From NCBI GenBank assembly GCA_028818695.1, contig JAPPNK010000016.1, positions 1 through 32,852 of the forward strand: DNA of 32,852 nucleotides. Reading direction: 5' to 3'. This document shows, one piece after another, positions 1-7,624 of this stretch. A model generated the notes under the pieces. That model had not been told where the DNA came from and made no database searches. It saw only the letters and a program-made list of their open reading frames with translations. Every line of letters starts with the position of its first letter. Positions within the stretch are counted from its first letter, which is position 1. This stretch comes from Candidatus Poribacteria bacterium. Its GTDB lineage: Bacteria; Poribacteria; WGA-4E; GCA-2687025. The position numbers were made by a program, and so were the translations under genes.

Positions 1-474
1 ATATTGACCGTTTCTGATTTCGTCCAGACGTTGATGGTTGCCTGGTCAGTGTCGGTGTTGCCGTTGGCGTCGGCGGCTACGGCTTTGACGACAATGGGCG
101 CGCCGGTCGTTGAACCGAGAGCGGGGTAGTCATGGCTGAAGACGGCCGCCCTGCTCGGACCATTGGTTGTCCTGACAAAACTGTCATTGACGTACCAATC
201 GACGGTGTCAAAGTTCACGTTGGTGTCGACGAGCATGCTGTGGTTGTCGCCTTCAAAGGTGTCGTATCCGCTGTGGTAGGGGCCGATGGAGGTAATCTTA
301 ATTGTCGGCGGCTCATCAATCGGCGGCCGCTGACCTGGCACAGCAGCGCCGGCTGGCGCGCAGACGAAGACAGCGGCCGTTGCCGCAGCAAGCAAGGTCA
401 GCGCCGCTTTACGCAGCCGACTCTCGCGGGGGGGGGGTCATGAGAGTTCGCACGATTTCATTCAAATGACGCAC
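1..474 (-). CDS. secreted Ig-like protein, 5' part only, frame broken at a poly-C tract
   Basis: This gene starts in the window and runs off its left edge. From the tract to base 1 the minus strand is open and reads as a signal peptide (basic LRK, then a hydrophobic AALTLLAATAAVFV stretch ending near AGAA) followed by a beta-rich domain with phrases such as VDWYVNDSFV and VVKAVAADANGNTD, typical of Ig/cadherin-like extracellular modules. The likely start is GTG at 474, behind AAAGGA at a spacing of 10, or ATG at 441. Neither is in frame with the signal peptide as written, because 428-437 holds ten G (ten C on the coding strand). Nine C would restore the frame; with ten, the ATG frame stops after ten codons. 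It is either phase-variable, a sequencing error or a broken gene. The function of the domain is unknown. Confidence 0.6.
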
Positions 475-538
475 GTTTGCGTTTTCCTTTCTGGCGGTTT
501 CCCGCCGTGTAACTGAACGATTCTTGACAACATTCGGA

Positions 539-567
539 ACTATAGCATAGGCTTTGCCGCGCAACAA
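539..567 (-). promoter_or_regulatory. sigma-70 promoter, extended -10, for the secreted protein at 1-474
   Basis: On the minus strand there is TTGTTG (567-562), a 17-base spacer and TATAGT (544-539), with TG one base before the -10 box. It sits about 65 bases upstream of the GTG start at 474, with nothing else between. Confidence 0.6.
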
Positions 568-715
568 CGTTTTGAGCGCAAACGAACCTCCGCTGCCTCA
601 TGACCATAACCTATGCAGGCTTTTGAAACAAGATCTTTTTCTGAACGCGATTCTTGAGTGGGCGCATGTCGTCAAATGGAGGCGAACAGGTTTCTGCGCC
701 GCCTTTGGATTCCCG

Positions 716-1822
716 CTACCCGCCGCCCTCGGCATATTGAGCCGTCCCCGCGCGTATCTGCCACACATCCGAAGCGGCGCGCTCGCGAAGATCCTCCGGC
801 GCCTCGGTCGCCGTTAAAAAAACCTGCGGCGACAGCGACCCGAACGCTGAAAAAAGGCGTCTCGCCCGCCCCCTGTCCAGCTCCGACACCACATCGTCCA
901 GCAGCGCGACCGGCGCGATTCCTGTCGCCGCCTTCAACCATTCAAACTCCGACAACTTCAACGCCAGCGTCAAGGTCCGCTGCTGCCCCTGCGAACCGAA
1001 ACGGCGCGCGCTCCGCCCGTTCAAGCGCAGCTCCAGGTCGTCCCGATGCGGACCGACCGATGTTGTCCCGCGGCGTATGTCGTTCGTCTCCGCCGCCGTG
1101 AGCCGCTCCGCAAACGCATTCTCCAGCGACTCGCCCGACACGTTGGCGCGGTAGATCAGCTCCGCCTCCTCGCCTTCTCCGGCAAGCCGCTCCTGTTGAA
1201 GCCGCAGCAGCGGGCTGAGCTCTCCGCACACCTCCAAACGGCGCGCCGTGAGACGAACCCCCGCGGCGGCAAGCGGAGCCTCCCAGACGCGCAGCTCCGA
1301 AAGCGCCATGCGCCGGTCGCGCGTCTGCTTCAACGCCTCGTTGCGCTGCGACAACGCCCGCCGGTAATCGATCAGATCAGACAGGTAATCCTTGCGCGCC
1401 TGCGAGATGAGCGCGTCTAAAAAACGGCGGCGATCCTCGGGAGACCCGCGAACCGCCGCCGTCGACTCAGGAGCGAAAAAAACGATCTTCAAAAGACCGA
1501 CGATGTTTGAAAAACGAGCCTGCGCCTTCCCGTCCAGCGTCACGCGCTTTCGTCCGCCGCGCTCATACGCAATCTCCAAACGGCGGCGCGAATATCCGTC
1601 GTTCAGCAACCCCCGTATGTAGTAACTGGACGCCCCATGCCGCGCCATCTCCGCGTCCGAAGCCGACCGATGCGAGCGCGTCGCCGCCAGCATGTGGATC
1701 GCCTCCAGCAGGTTCGTCTTTCCCTGCGCGTTCTCCCCTAGAAAAAGATTGAACCGACCGAAGCGAAGCGACGCCTCCTCGTAGTTGCGAAAATTAACAA
1801 CCGTCAGCTCCTCAAGGCGCAC
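716..1822 (-). CDS. recF: DNA replication/repair protein RecF
   Basis: RecF is an ABC/SMC-like ATPase that binds gapped DNA and helps RecOR load RecA. The 368-residue product has the family's usual length. Walker A is GENAQGKT at residues 29-36, the signature SQGQQRT at 277-283 and Walker B VALLDD at 305-310, followed by the D-loop SELD. The N-terminus (LEELTVVNFRNYEEA) is typical. The start is GTG at 1822, ten bases after the dnaN stop, so it probably depends on translational coupling; I see no strong Shine-Dalgarno. It is third in the dnaA-dnaN-recF order common near bacterial origins. The last codons abut a TTGGATTCCCGCT sequence (705-717) that matches the core of the dispersed repeat family of this window, so the 3' end may have been altered by it. 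Confidence 0.95.
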   Translation of the reverse strand: MRLEELTVVNFRNYEEASLRFGRFNLFLGENAQGKTNLLEAIHMLAATRSHRSASDAEMARHGASSYYIRGLLNDGYSRRRLEIAYERGGRKRVTLDGKAQARFSNIVGLLKIVFFAPESTAAVRGSPEDRRRFLDALISQARKDYLSDLIDYRRALSQRNEALKQTRDRRMALSELRVWEAPLAAAGVRLTARRLEVCGELSPLLRLQQERLAGEGEEAELIYRANVSGESLENAFAERLTAAETNDIRRGTTSVGPHRDDLELRLNGRSARRFGSQGQQRTLTLALKLSEFEWLKAATGIAPVALLDDVVSELDRGRARRLFSAFGSLSPQVFLTATEAPEDLRERAASDVWQIRAGTAQYAEGGG

Positions 1823-1832
1823 GACAACGGCG

Positions 1833-3128
1833 TCACTTCATCAACGGCATGACGACGCAGAGATAATCGTCCGCGTCCGACTCGCGCACCACGGCGGCGC
1901 TGTTGTGGTCTTTGAAATCCACATAGATCACTTCGGAACGAGCCGCCTCCAGCGCATCCGCCAAGAAAGTATGCTTGAAATCGATGTCCAGCGGCTCCGT
2001 CGAGGCGGCGTTGATCTCCTCCTCCGCCTGTCCAGACGCCGAAATGGACGACAGCGCCAGATGATCCTCCTTGACGCTCAAGGTGAGCCGCAGCGTCGAG
2101 CGGTCTGAAAACTGGCTGATGCGCCGAATCGCGTTCATGAGGGAGCCGCGGTTCACCTCCATTCGGATCGAGTTGTTTTTCGGGATCAGCTCGCGGTATT
2201 CAACGTAGTTCCCGTCCTGGAGTCGGCTGATGAGCGTCTTGCCGCCGCTGTCGAACACGATCTGGGCGGAGGGGGAATTCTCGCGCTGCGCCGTTCCGAC
2301 GCGCAGTTCGTCGTCCGGCTCAAAGGCGCGCAGAAGCTCGTCGGCGGCTTTTGTCGGCAGAAGGGCGCTCCATTTCGGCTGCTCGCCGGCGGGAGCCGCT
2401 TCCGGTTCCGCCTGCTCTTCTTCTTCCGCTTCCTGCTCCGCCTCTTCGCCGCCGTTCTCTTCGGCTTCCGGTTCCGCCTCTTCGACGGGACCGTTGCCAT
2501 TTTCTTCCGCCTCTTCCTGTTCCGCCTCGCCGTCTGCGGAGCTATCAGCCGACGCTGCCTCTCCCCATCCGCCCAGACCCTCCACATCGACGCTCTTGAC
2601 GGCGAGGCGCATGCTGTCGGTCGCCACGGAGCAGAGCCTGTCGTCGAACGCTTGGAAGTAAACGGCGTTCAGAACATACCGCGTCTCTTCAGAAGCGACG
2701 GCAAACTTGGTGCAGCGGATCAGCTCCTGCAGGTCGCCCGCCTTGACGGTGAAATCGAACCTGTCGGCGGTGTCGATGCGAGGGAATTCGTCCGCGGCGA
2801 TGCCGGGCAGCTTGGCGACAACCTTGCCGCACTGAACGGCGATCTGGCGCCCGTCCAGCTTTTCGATGCGCACATGGTCGTCCGGCAGTTCGCGCACAAA
2901 GGCTGCCAGTTTGGCGGCGGGGAGCGTCGCGCTTCCGCTCTCTTCCACATGGGCGTCCACGCGCAGGCGCACGCTCACCTGGAGATCGGTCGCGGTCAGA
3001 ACAGCGACGTCGTCCTCAACATCAATCAGAACGTTGGCAAGAATGGGCAAGGAGCTTTTGGTCATGGCGACGCTCTGGAGCAGCTGCATCGCGCTGTTGA
3101 GTTCGGTTCGGTCAAATACGAGTTTCAT
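1833..3128 (-). CDS. dnaN: DNA polymerase III beta sliding clamp with acidic insertion
   Basis: The beta clamp is a ring-shaped dimer that tethers the replicative polymerase and other DNA enzymes to DNA. The N-terminus (MKLVFDRTELNSAMQLLQSV), the ATDSMRLAV segment at about 169-177 and the C-terminus VVMPLM are clear family marks. At 431 residues it is about 60 longer than the usual 365-380. The excess is a Glu/Ala/Gly/Asn-rich stretch at about 184-250, lying between RLAVKSV and SALLPTKAADELL, that is in a loop of domain II just past the residues forming the partner-binding pocket in E. coli clamp. ATG at 3128 is preceded by AGAAAGGA. The insert stays in frame and the flanking fold is intact, so the gene looks functional. 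Confidence 0.95.
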   Translation of the reverse strand: MKLVFDRTELNSAMQLLQSVAMTKSSLPILANVLIDVEDDVAVLTATDLQVSVRLRVDAHVEESGSATLPAAKLAAFVRELPDDHVRIEKLDGRQIAVQCGKVVAKLPGIAADEFPRIDTADRFDFTVKAGDLQELIRCTKFAVASEETRYVLNAVYFQAFDDRLCSVATDSMRLAVKSVDVEGLGGWGEAASADSSADGEAEQEEAEENGNGPVEEAEPEAEENGGEEAEQEAEEEEQAEPEAAPAGEQPKWSALLPTKAADELLRAFEPDDELRVGTAQRENSPSAQIVFDSGGKTLISRLQDGNYVEYRELIPKNNSIRMEVNRGSLMNAIRRISQFSDRSTLRLTLSVKEDHLALSSISASGQAEEEINAASTEPLDIDFKHTFLADALEAARSEVIYVDFKDHNSAAVVRESDADDYLCVVMPLMK

Positions 3129-3189
3129 CTCGGTTCCTTTCTCGTTTGCGTCGGCGCGTCCGCGCCTTTAATCTTTTTTAATTTTAAAA

Positions 3190-3207
3190 TAGTAGCAGTA
3201 GTAGTAG
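3190..3207 (+). promoter_or_regulatory. DnaA-trio array of the origin unwinding element
   Basis: The plus strand reads TAG TAG CAG TAG TAG TAG, six triplets without interruption, which is 3'-GAT-5' type DnaA-trio sequence. It is flanked on one side by AT-rich DNA and on the other by GTCC and the box TGTGGAAAA. In known origins DnaA filaments assemble on this single strand to open the duplex. Confidence 0.8.
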
Positions 3208-3529
3208 GTCCTGTGGAAAACGCGCGCAACCGTCAAGAGTCTGCTGATCGCGCAGGATCAAGGCGTATGAAAATCGTTGGAAAACCGCCATGGCAACTTT
3301 GTGCGCAACTTTTGGAGAAACCGCATGCGCCGCTTTAGTCCAAAACCGCCGGCAAAACGGCAACAGCCTTTCCAACGCTTTCCCACAAAACTGTCCACAT
3401 GCGCTTTTCAACGGCAAATTCGGAGCGCGCCCATGAAAACGCCATGCGAGCAACCTGTGGGAAAAACATGTGGGAAATTGTGGACAACCCGCATGAGCCT
3501 GCTTGTCATGCGGGTTTAAAGCGATCCAG

Positions 3530-3538
3530 TTATCCACA
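3530..3538 (+). promoter_or_regulatory. consensus DnaA box
   Basis: TTATCCACA is an exact match to the bacterial DnaA box. It lies 28 bases downstream of the dnaA stop and is the strongest of about seven boxes in the spacer. Confidence 0.9.
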
Positions 3539-3566
3539 AAAACGTCCCTGCTCCGCCGCGTTTTTT

Positions 3567-4982
3567 TCATGACGCCGACCCTCCGCGCCTCGAACGTCCG
3601 CCTTGAATGAGCTGTTTCAGCCTTTCAATCGTCTCTGCCGTCCCCGGATTTTCCTGCGCCTCGTTTTCGATCTTCTTGCATGCTGAATGAACGGTGCTGT
3701 GGTCGCGCCCGCCGAATTCGCGCCCGATCTCCATGAGCGAGTGGTCTGTCAGCTGGCGGCAGAGATACATCGCCATATGGCGGGCGTTGGCGACGTGTTG
3801 CGTGCGGAGTTTCGATTTCATTTTCGACGCGCTGACGCCGTAAAACTCGGCGGTCGTTTCCAGCGTCTGTTTTGCCGAGATAAACTCCGCCCCGCCGCCG
3901 CTGTTTGCGTCCCCGCCGAGAGCCTCCTGCGCCACATCTACGGTGATCGGAACGCGCAGCAGCCGCGCATGTTGAAACGCGGTCATGAGGGAGCCTTCCA
4001 GCTCGCGTATGTTGGAGTCGATGCGCTCGGCAAGGTACTCAGCCGCCTCGTCCTCCAGCTCAACGGCGCCGATGTCGGCCGCTTTTCGTTTTAAAATGGC
4101 GACGCGCGTTTCAAATTCCGGCGGGTAGATGCGCGCCGTCACCCCCCATAGAAACCGCGTCTTGATGCGCTCCTCAATCTCCGACATGTCGTTCGGGGCG
4201 TCGTCGCTTGCCAGGACAATCAGCTTGTTCGCGTTGTAAAGGTCGTTGAAGGTGTGGAGGAACTCAATCTGCGTCTGCTCCTTTTTTTGAAGGATCTGGA
4301 CGTCGTCCATGAGCAGCACATCGTTTGTGCGGTACTTGTTGCGGACAAGCTGGGTTTGCGAGTTCCCGATCGCTTTGATCGTGTCGTTCAGAAACGTTTC
4401 GGCAGAGACGTAGAGCGTTTTGAGCGGGGCGCCGGATTCGACGACCGCGTTTCCGATGGCGTGGAGCAGATGCGTCTTGCCGAGTCCGCTTCCGCCGGAG
4501 AGAAAAAGCAGGTTGCACGGTCCGTTGACGGGGCGCTCCGAGACGCTCATGGCGGTGGCGGCGGCGAGTCGGTTGCTGGAACCGATGATGAACCGCTCGA
4601 AGACGTATTGTGGGTTCAGTCCGCTCGGCCGGTCTTGTCCGATGGGAACGACAGCGGGCTGGCGCCGACGCACCGGCAGAGGGGGCGCGATTTCGGTTGC
4701 GTCGTCTAGCATGCGGGCGGGTCTGGGCGAGCTGTTTTCAGGGTTCACGACGTACTCCAGCTCAATGGGCTGGTTCGGATACCGCCGCTGGAGTATCGCT
4801 TTCATGGCGGGGGCGTGGCGTTTCTGTATGGCGCCGCGCGCCCAGGTGGAGGAGGTGATGATTCGGAGAAGGTTCTGTTCGGGTATGAATTCGCCGTCAG
4901 CCGGTTCCAGATAGACGCACCGGCTGCCGTTCAGCGTTTCTTCGACAAAGTCGCGCCAAACAAAGCTGTTAGAGTCCGACAT
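3567..4982 (-). CDS. dnaA: chromosomal replication initiator DnaA
   Basis: DnaA is the AAA+ initiator that binds DnaA boxes in oriC and melts the origin. In the 471-residue product, domain I is at the N-terminus, a Pro/Arg-rich linker lies at about 85-120, and the AAA+ core has Walker A GGSGLGKT (163-170), Walker B VLLMDD (222-227) and the arginine-rich sensor segment IEERIKTRFLWG. Domain IV carries the box-binding helix-turn-helix with GREFGGRDHSTVHSACKKIE (420-439). Ser replaces the more usual Val in GGVGLGKT. ATG at 4982 follows GGAAGG at a spacing of 10. I found no convincing promoter upstream. The gene is transcribed toward oriC and lies upstream of dnaN. Confidence 0.97.
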   Translation of the reverse strand: MSDSNSFVWRDFVEETLNGSRCVYLEPADGEFIPEQNLLRIITSSTWARGAIQKRHAPAMKAILQRRYPNQPIELEYVVNPENSSPRPARMLDDATEIAPPLPVRRRQPAVVPIGQDRPSGLNPQYVFERFIIGSSNRLAAATAMSVSERPVNGPCNLLFLSGGSGLGKTHLLHAIGNAVVESGAPLKTLYVSAETFLNDTIKAIGNSQTQLVRNKYRTNDVLLMDDVQILQKKEQTQIEFLHTFNDLYNANKLIVLASDDAPNDMSEIEERIKTRFLWGVTARIYPPEFETRVAILKRKAADIGAVELEDEAAEYLAERIDSNIRELEGSLMTAFQHARLLRVPITVDVAQEALGGDANSGGGAEFISAKQTLETTAEFYGVSASKMKSKLRTQHVANARHMAMYLCRQLTDHSLMEIGREFGGRDHSTVHSACKKIENEAQENPGTAETIERLKQLIQGGRSRRGGSAS

Positions 4983-5160
4983 TTTCGCTCAACCTTCCGA
5001 TGTTTCAATTAGGCTATACGATTCGGCATAGGGCATGGTTGCATCATCGTTTGCGCAGCAGCCCTACTGCGTTGATTAACGAAGCAACCCCGACCTTACG
5101 ACGTAAAAATGCCCCGCCCCCGTTTCTCCTCCCCGCCCAGCAGCCGACCTCATGCGTAAA

Positions 5161-5250
5161 GTTGGGACATTTGAACGAATGATCGCTCTATTTATGGGAA
5201 AAAGGCGCCGACAACCAGGGCGTCATTCCCGCGAAAGCGGGAATCCAGAG
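5161..5250 (+). repeat. dispersed repeat element, copy with ATTTGAACGAATGA flank
   Basis: The left part (5161-5182) matches 10198-10219 at all but one position (GTTGGGACATTTGAACGAAT versus GTTGGAACATTTGAACGAAT, both followed by GA). The right end (5221-5250) is the palindromic core, ATTCCCGC GAAA GCGGGAAT followed by CCAGAG. Confidence 0.75.
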
Positions 5251-5317
5251 TCCCGCCCGAACCCATCCGCCTTCCTTAGATTCCGCTTTGATTCCCGCTC
5301 CGCCCGCCCAGAAGGGC

Positions 5318-5346
5318 TTGACATTTTACCCTTTTGGATACATACT
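5318..5346 (+). promoter_or_regulatory. sigma-70 promoter for the ferritin-like gene
   Basis: TTGACA (5318-5323), a 17-base spacer and CATACT (5341-5346) lie about 70 bases upstream of the start at 5417. The -35 box is perfect. Confidence 0.75.
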
Positions 5347-5416
5347 TTCTTAAAGAAAAGGGCAAACGCGCCGCGCCAAATCTAAACAGAAAACAGGATC
5401 GGAGGAGCCGCCTGAC

Positions 5417-5968
5417 ATGATCACCGTCCGAGAACTCTTCGAAGCGTGCATCGAATACGAGCTGACGAACGCCCGCGTCTATGCCTCCTTCATGATACGC
5501 CTCGGCGTTGACGATGAACGCGCCGCGCAATTCTGGGAGGAGATGAGCTCCGAAGAGTGGGATCATTACATCATTCTGAACTTCGGACGAAGCCTGTGCG
5601 AACGCGCCGGCATGATGAGCGAACCCGCCCGAAACGTAAAATCCGAAACGCTTGAAAAACTGAACGCGCTCGTCTCCCAAAGCGAAGAACGCGCCGCGGA
5701 AGGCGGCTACACTCTCAAAGAGGCGTTTCAGATCGCCATCGCCTTAGAATCAAGCGAAGTGGATTATCTGTTCTTGAACCTAATCCGCGTCATACGGCAA
5801 GCCATCAGCCGACTCGGCGAATACCATCTCGAAAAGCGCATTCAAGAAGCGAGCGGCGACATGCGCCACCATCTCGACAGCCTCGTCGCCGCCATCCGCC
5901 GCCTGGGGAACGACCCAGAGCTGGTGCGCGAGGCGCGCGACGCCTTCTCCGCCGCGCCCGCGCGGTAA
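5417..5968 (+). CDS. ferritin-like (rubrerythrin-type) di-iron protein
   Basis: The 183-residue, all-helical protein has the first half of the rubrerythrin motif E-x31-E-x2-H: Glu15, Glu47 and His50 in SEEWDH. The second half is less regular, with Glu111/Glu114 in ALESSEVDYLF and D148-x2-H151. Family members bind two irons in a four-helix bundle and act in peroxide or iron handling. It has no C-terminal rubredoxin-like Cys motif, so reduction would need a separate donor. ATG at 5417 is preceded by GGAGGAGC. The gene has its own strong promoter and is convergent with the aminopeptidase gene, three bases apart. The assignment is by motif and composition; another ferritin-superfamily role is possible. 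Confidence 0.6.
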   Translation: MITVRELFEACIEYELTNARVYASFMIRLGVDDERAAQFWEEMSSEEWDHYIILNFGRSLCERAGMMSEPARNVKSETLEKLNALVSQSEERAAEGGYTLKEAFQIAIALESSEVDYLFLNLIRVIRQAISRLGEYHLEKRIQEASGDMRHHLDSLVAAIRRLGNDPELVREARDAFSAAPAR

Positions 5969-5971
5969 CCT

Positions 5972-7285
5972 TCAGCCGCTCTGAACCTGGGCCTCCACCT
6001 CGTCCGCCTCTTTAGGTATCCCCGCCGTCAGGTTCTCATGCCCGTCCGCCGTGATGAGCGCGTCGTCCTCAATGCGGACGCCGACGCCGCGGTACGCCTC
6101 AGGGACGCTCTCGTCGTCTTCCGACACATACAGCCCAGGCTCCACGGTGAAGACGGCGCCTTCGCTCAGCAAAAACGGCTCGCCATCGATCTCCGCAGGA
6201 CCAGGGTCATGCACATCCAAGCCCAGATGATGCCCCGACCCGTGCATATAGTATTGGCGGTAGGTTTTCTCTTCGATGTGAGCGTCTACGCCGCGCCCGT
6301 CCAGCCAGCCCAGCTCCACCATCGACTCGGTCAACAGCCGCACCGACAGTTCGTGGAGCTGTTTGAGCGGTATGCCTGGGCGCGCCGCCTCGATCATCGC
6401 CTTCTGCGCGCGCAGAACCGCCTCGTACATCTCGCGCTGGGCGGAGCTGAATCTGCCGTTGATCGGATAGGTGCGCGTCACGTCGGAGGCGTAATGTCCG
6501 CGCATCGCGCCCGCGTCGATGAGCAGGACGTCGCCGCTGCGCAGCGGGTCGTTGTTGGAGACATAATGGAGGCAGGTGGAGTTGTTGCCGCCGCCGACGA
6601 TGCTTTTATAGGCGGGACCGTCGCCGCCTTTTTTTCGGAAAGCTCCGTTCAGCGCCGCTTCGATTTCGTATTCCCATCCGCCGGGGCGTATCTGCGGTAC
6701 CGTTTCGGCGTATGCTTCGCGCGTGATTTCGGCGGCGCTGCGGATCATGTCGATCTCTTCCGGCGTTTTATGGACGCGCAGGTTGGCGAGAAACCAGTCG
6801 AGGTCGCAGAATTCCAGCGCGCCGCGCCCCGACCGTCCGCTAGAGGTCGCGGACGCTCTGCAGAGGCGGTGGAGCGTCTGTCCGCGCCGCGAGCTCATAT
6901 CGGCGCGGAGGTAGATGCGCCAGGCTGCATCGACAAGCGGCTTCAGTTTTTCTTCCAGCTCGTCTATGGGGTGGGCGTTGTCGGCGTTGTATTCGTTGAG
7001 AGCGCCTTCGACGCCGGCGCGTTTTCCGTCCCATCGTTCGCTCACGGGGTCTTTTGGCGGGACGAAAAGCGTGTAGGACCGCTCGCCGTTGTTGGAAAGC
7101 AGGACGGCGGCGGCGTTCGGCTCTGGAAAGCCTGTTAGGTAGAAAAAGCCGCTTTCTTGTCGAAACTTGACATGGTTGGGGGTTGTCGATCCGGCAGAGA
7201 CGATGAGGGCGGCGTTTTCGCCCATTGCGTCGAACGCTTTTTCGCGCCGTCCTGCAAAGAATTCGGATGTCAGTTTCGCGTTCAT
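5972..7285 (-). CDS. pepP: Xaa-Pro aminopeptidase (M24B, PepP-like)
   Basis: The enzyme removes an N-terminal residue preceding proline; it is cytoplasmic and uses two metal ions. The 437-residue product has the N-terminal aminopeptidase-P domain and a pita-bread catalytic domain with the five metal ligands visible: Asp257 (LLIDAG), Asp268 (YASDVTRT), His352 (HGSGHHLGLDVHD), Glu382 (FTVEPGLY) and Glu406 (GVRIEDD). The start ATG at 7285 was chosen because AAGGAAGG stands six bases upstream; the open frame extends 12 codons further but without a ribosome site. A promoter is visible at 7341-7369. No signal peptide is seen. Confidence 0.92.
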   Translation of the reverse strand: MNAKLTSEFFAGRREKAFDAMGENAALIVSAGSTTPNHVKFRQESGFFYLTGFPEPNAAAVLLSNNGERSYTLFVPPKDPVSERWDGKRAGVEGALNEYNADNAHPIDELEEKLKPLVDAAWRIYLRADMSSRRGQTLHRLCRASATSSGRSGRGALEFCDLDWFLANLRVHKTPEEIDMIRSAAEITREAYAETVPQIRPGGWEYEIEAALNGAFRKKGGDGPAYKSIVGGGNNSTCLHYVSNNDPLRSGDVLLIDAGAMRGHYASDVTRTYPINGRFSSAQREMYEAVLRAQKAMIEAARPGIPLKQLHELSVRLLTESMVELGWLDGRGVDAHIEEKTYRQYYMHGSGHHLGLDVHDPGPAEIDGEPFLLSEGAVFTVEPGLYVSEDDESVPEAYRGVGVRIEDDALITADGHENLTAGIPKEADEVEAQVQSG

Positions 7286-7340
7286 GATGCCTTCCTTAGC
7301 CGTGTTGGATGCGCTTTTCATTCAATGCGCGCTGGCGGAT

Positions 7341-7369
7341 AGTATGCGCCATCTCGCCGCCGCATACAA
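7341..7369 (-). promoter_or_regulatory. sigma-70 promoter for pepP
   Basis: The minus strand reads TTGTAT (7369-7364), a 17-base spacer, and CATACT (7346-7341), about 55 bases upstream of the ATG at 7285. Confidence 0.5.
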
Positions 7370-7416
7370 CGGCTTGTCCTGAGAAGGACGCCTTGAGTTA
7401 GGACAGATCTGATTGT

Positions 7417-7467
7417 GAATGCGGACGTCGTCTGTTGGACTCTGGATTCCCGCTTTCGAGGGAATGG
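7417..7467 (-). repeat. dispersed repeat element, copy with GTCGTCTGTT flank
   Basis: The core CTCTGGATTCCCGCT TTCG AGGGAAT is present in inverse orientation. The flank GCGGACGTCGTCTGTTGGAC matches 18785-18819 with few changes, defining a second flank type. Confidence 0.7.
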
Positions 7468-7564
7468 CGGAATTGGAAGCGCGGGATGACAGCGGGCGGC
7501 GCGGACGCTTTAGGGTCAAAAATAAAAACCTCCATATCAGCGTACTGCCCCAGCGCAAAGGCGG

Positions 7565-7593
7565 TTGCAAAAAACGGCGGGATTCTGCATGAT
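7565..7593 (+). promoter_or_regulatory. sigma-70-like promoter for the membrane-protein pair
   Basis: TTGCAA (7565-7570), a 17-base spacer and CATGAT (7588-7593) stand about 30 bases before the ATG at 7625. Confidence 0.45.
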
Positions 7594-7624
7594 GTTCACT
7601 TGCGCAGACAGAAGGGAGGCGCAA

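Larger units (their letters stand above)
3129..3566. other. oriC: chromosomal replication origin (oriC) in the dnaA-dnaN spacer
   Basis: The spacer contains no gene. It holds a perfect DnaA box TTATCCACA (3530-3538, plus strand) and near matches: TGTGGACAA 3479-3487, TGTGGGAAA 3469-3477 and 3456-3464, CTGTCCACA 3391-3399, TTTCCCACA 3379-3387 and TGTGGAAAA 3212-3220. Next to the last lie GTCC, six consecutive DnaA-trios (3190-3207) and an AT-rich tract (about 3167-3190). The order box, short GC spacer, trios, AT-rich DNA, and its orientation, are those described for the Bacillus subtilis unwinding element. The unwinding side faces dnaN. Confidence 0.9.
4983..5416. other. 434-base spacer between divergent dnaA and ferritin-like gene
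   Basis: The dnaA Shine-Dalgarno lies at its left end. The rest holds a dispersed repeat element (5161-5250, with a further GATTCCCGCT match near 5290) and the strong promoter at 5318-5346. I see no DnaA box cluster and no gene here. Confidence 0.6.
7286..7624. other. 339-base spacer with divergent promoters and a dispersed repeat
   Basis: This spacer separates divergent genes. It contains the minus promoter for pepP (7341-7369), a dispersed repeat copy (7417-7467) and the plus promoter for the membrane-protein pair (7565-7593). I see no gene. Confidence 0.6.

Noticed and set aside
2230-2661. Ser-rich plus-strand frame opposite the dnaN insertion
   Set aside because: The Ser/Ala bias is the complement of Glu codons in dnaN's acidic insert.
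2652-3338. 228-codon plus-strand frame across dnaN and the origin
   Set aside because: It is antisense to dnaN and runs through DnaA-trios and boxes. The sequence resembles no domain.
4983-5160. A second origin region upstream of dnaA
   Set aside because: No cluster of DnaA boxes or trios is present; the dnaA-dnaN spacer has all the origin signals.
6038-7138. 366-codon open frame on the plus strand antisense to pepP
   Set aside because: It is complementary to a clear M24B enzyme with intact metal ligands. Long antisense frames are common in GC-rich codons. No ribosome site or domain.
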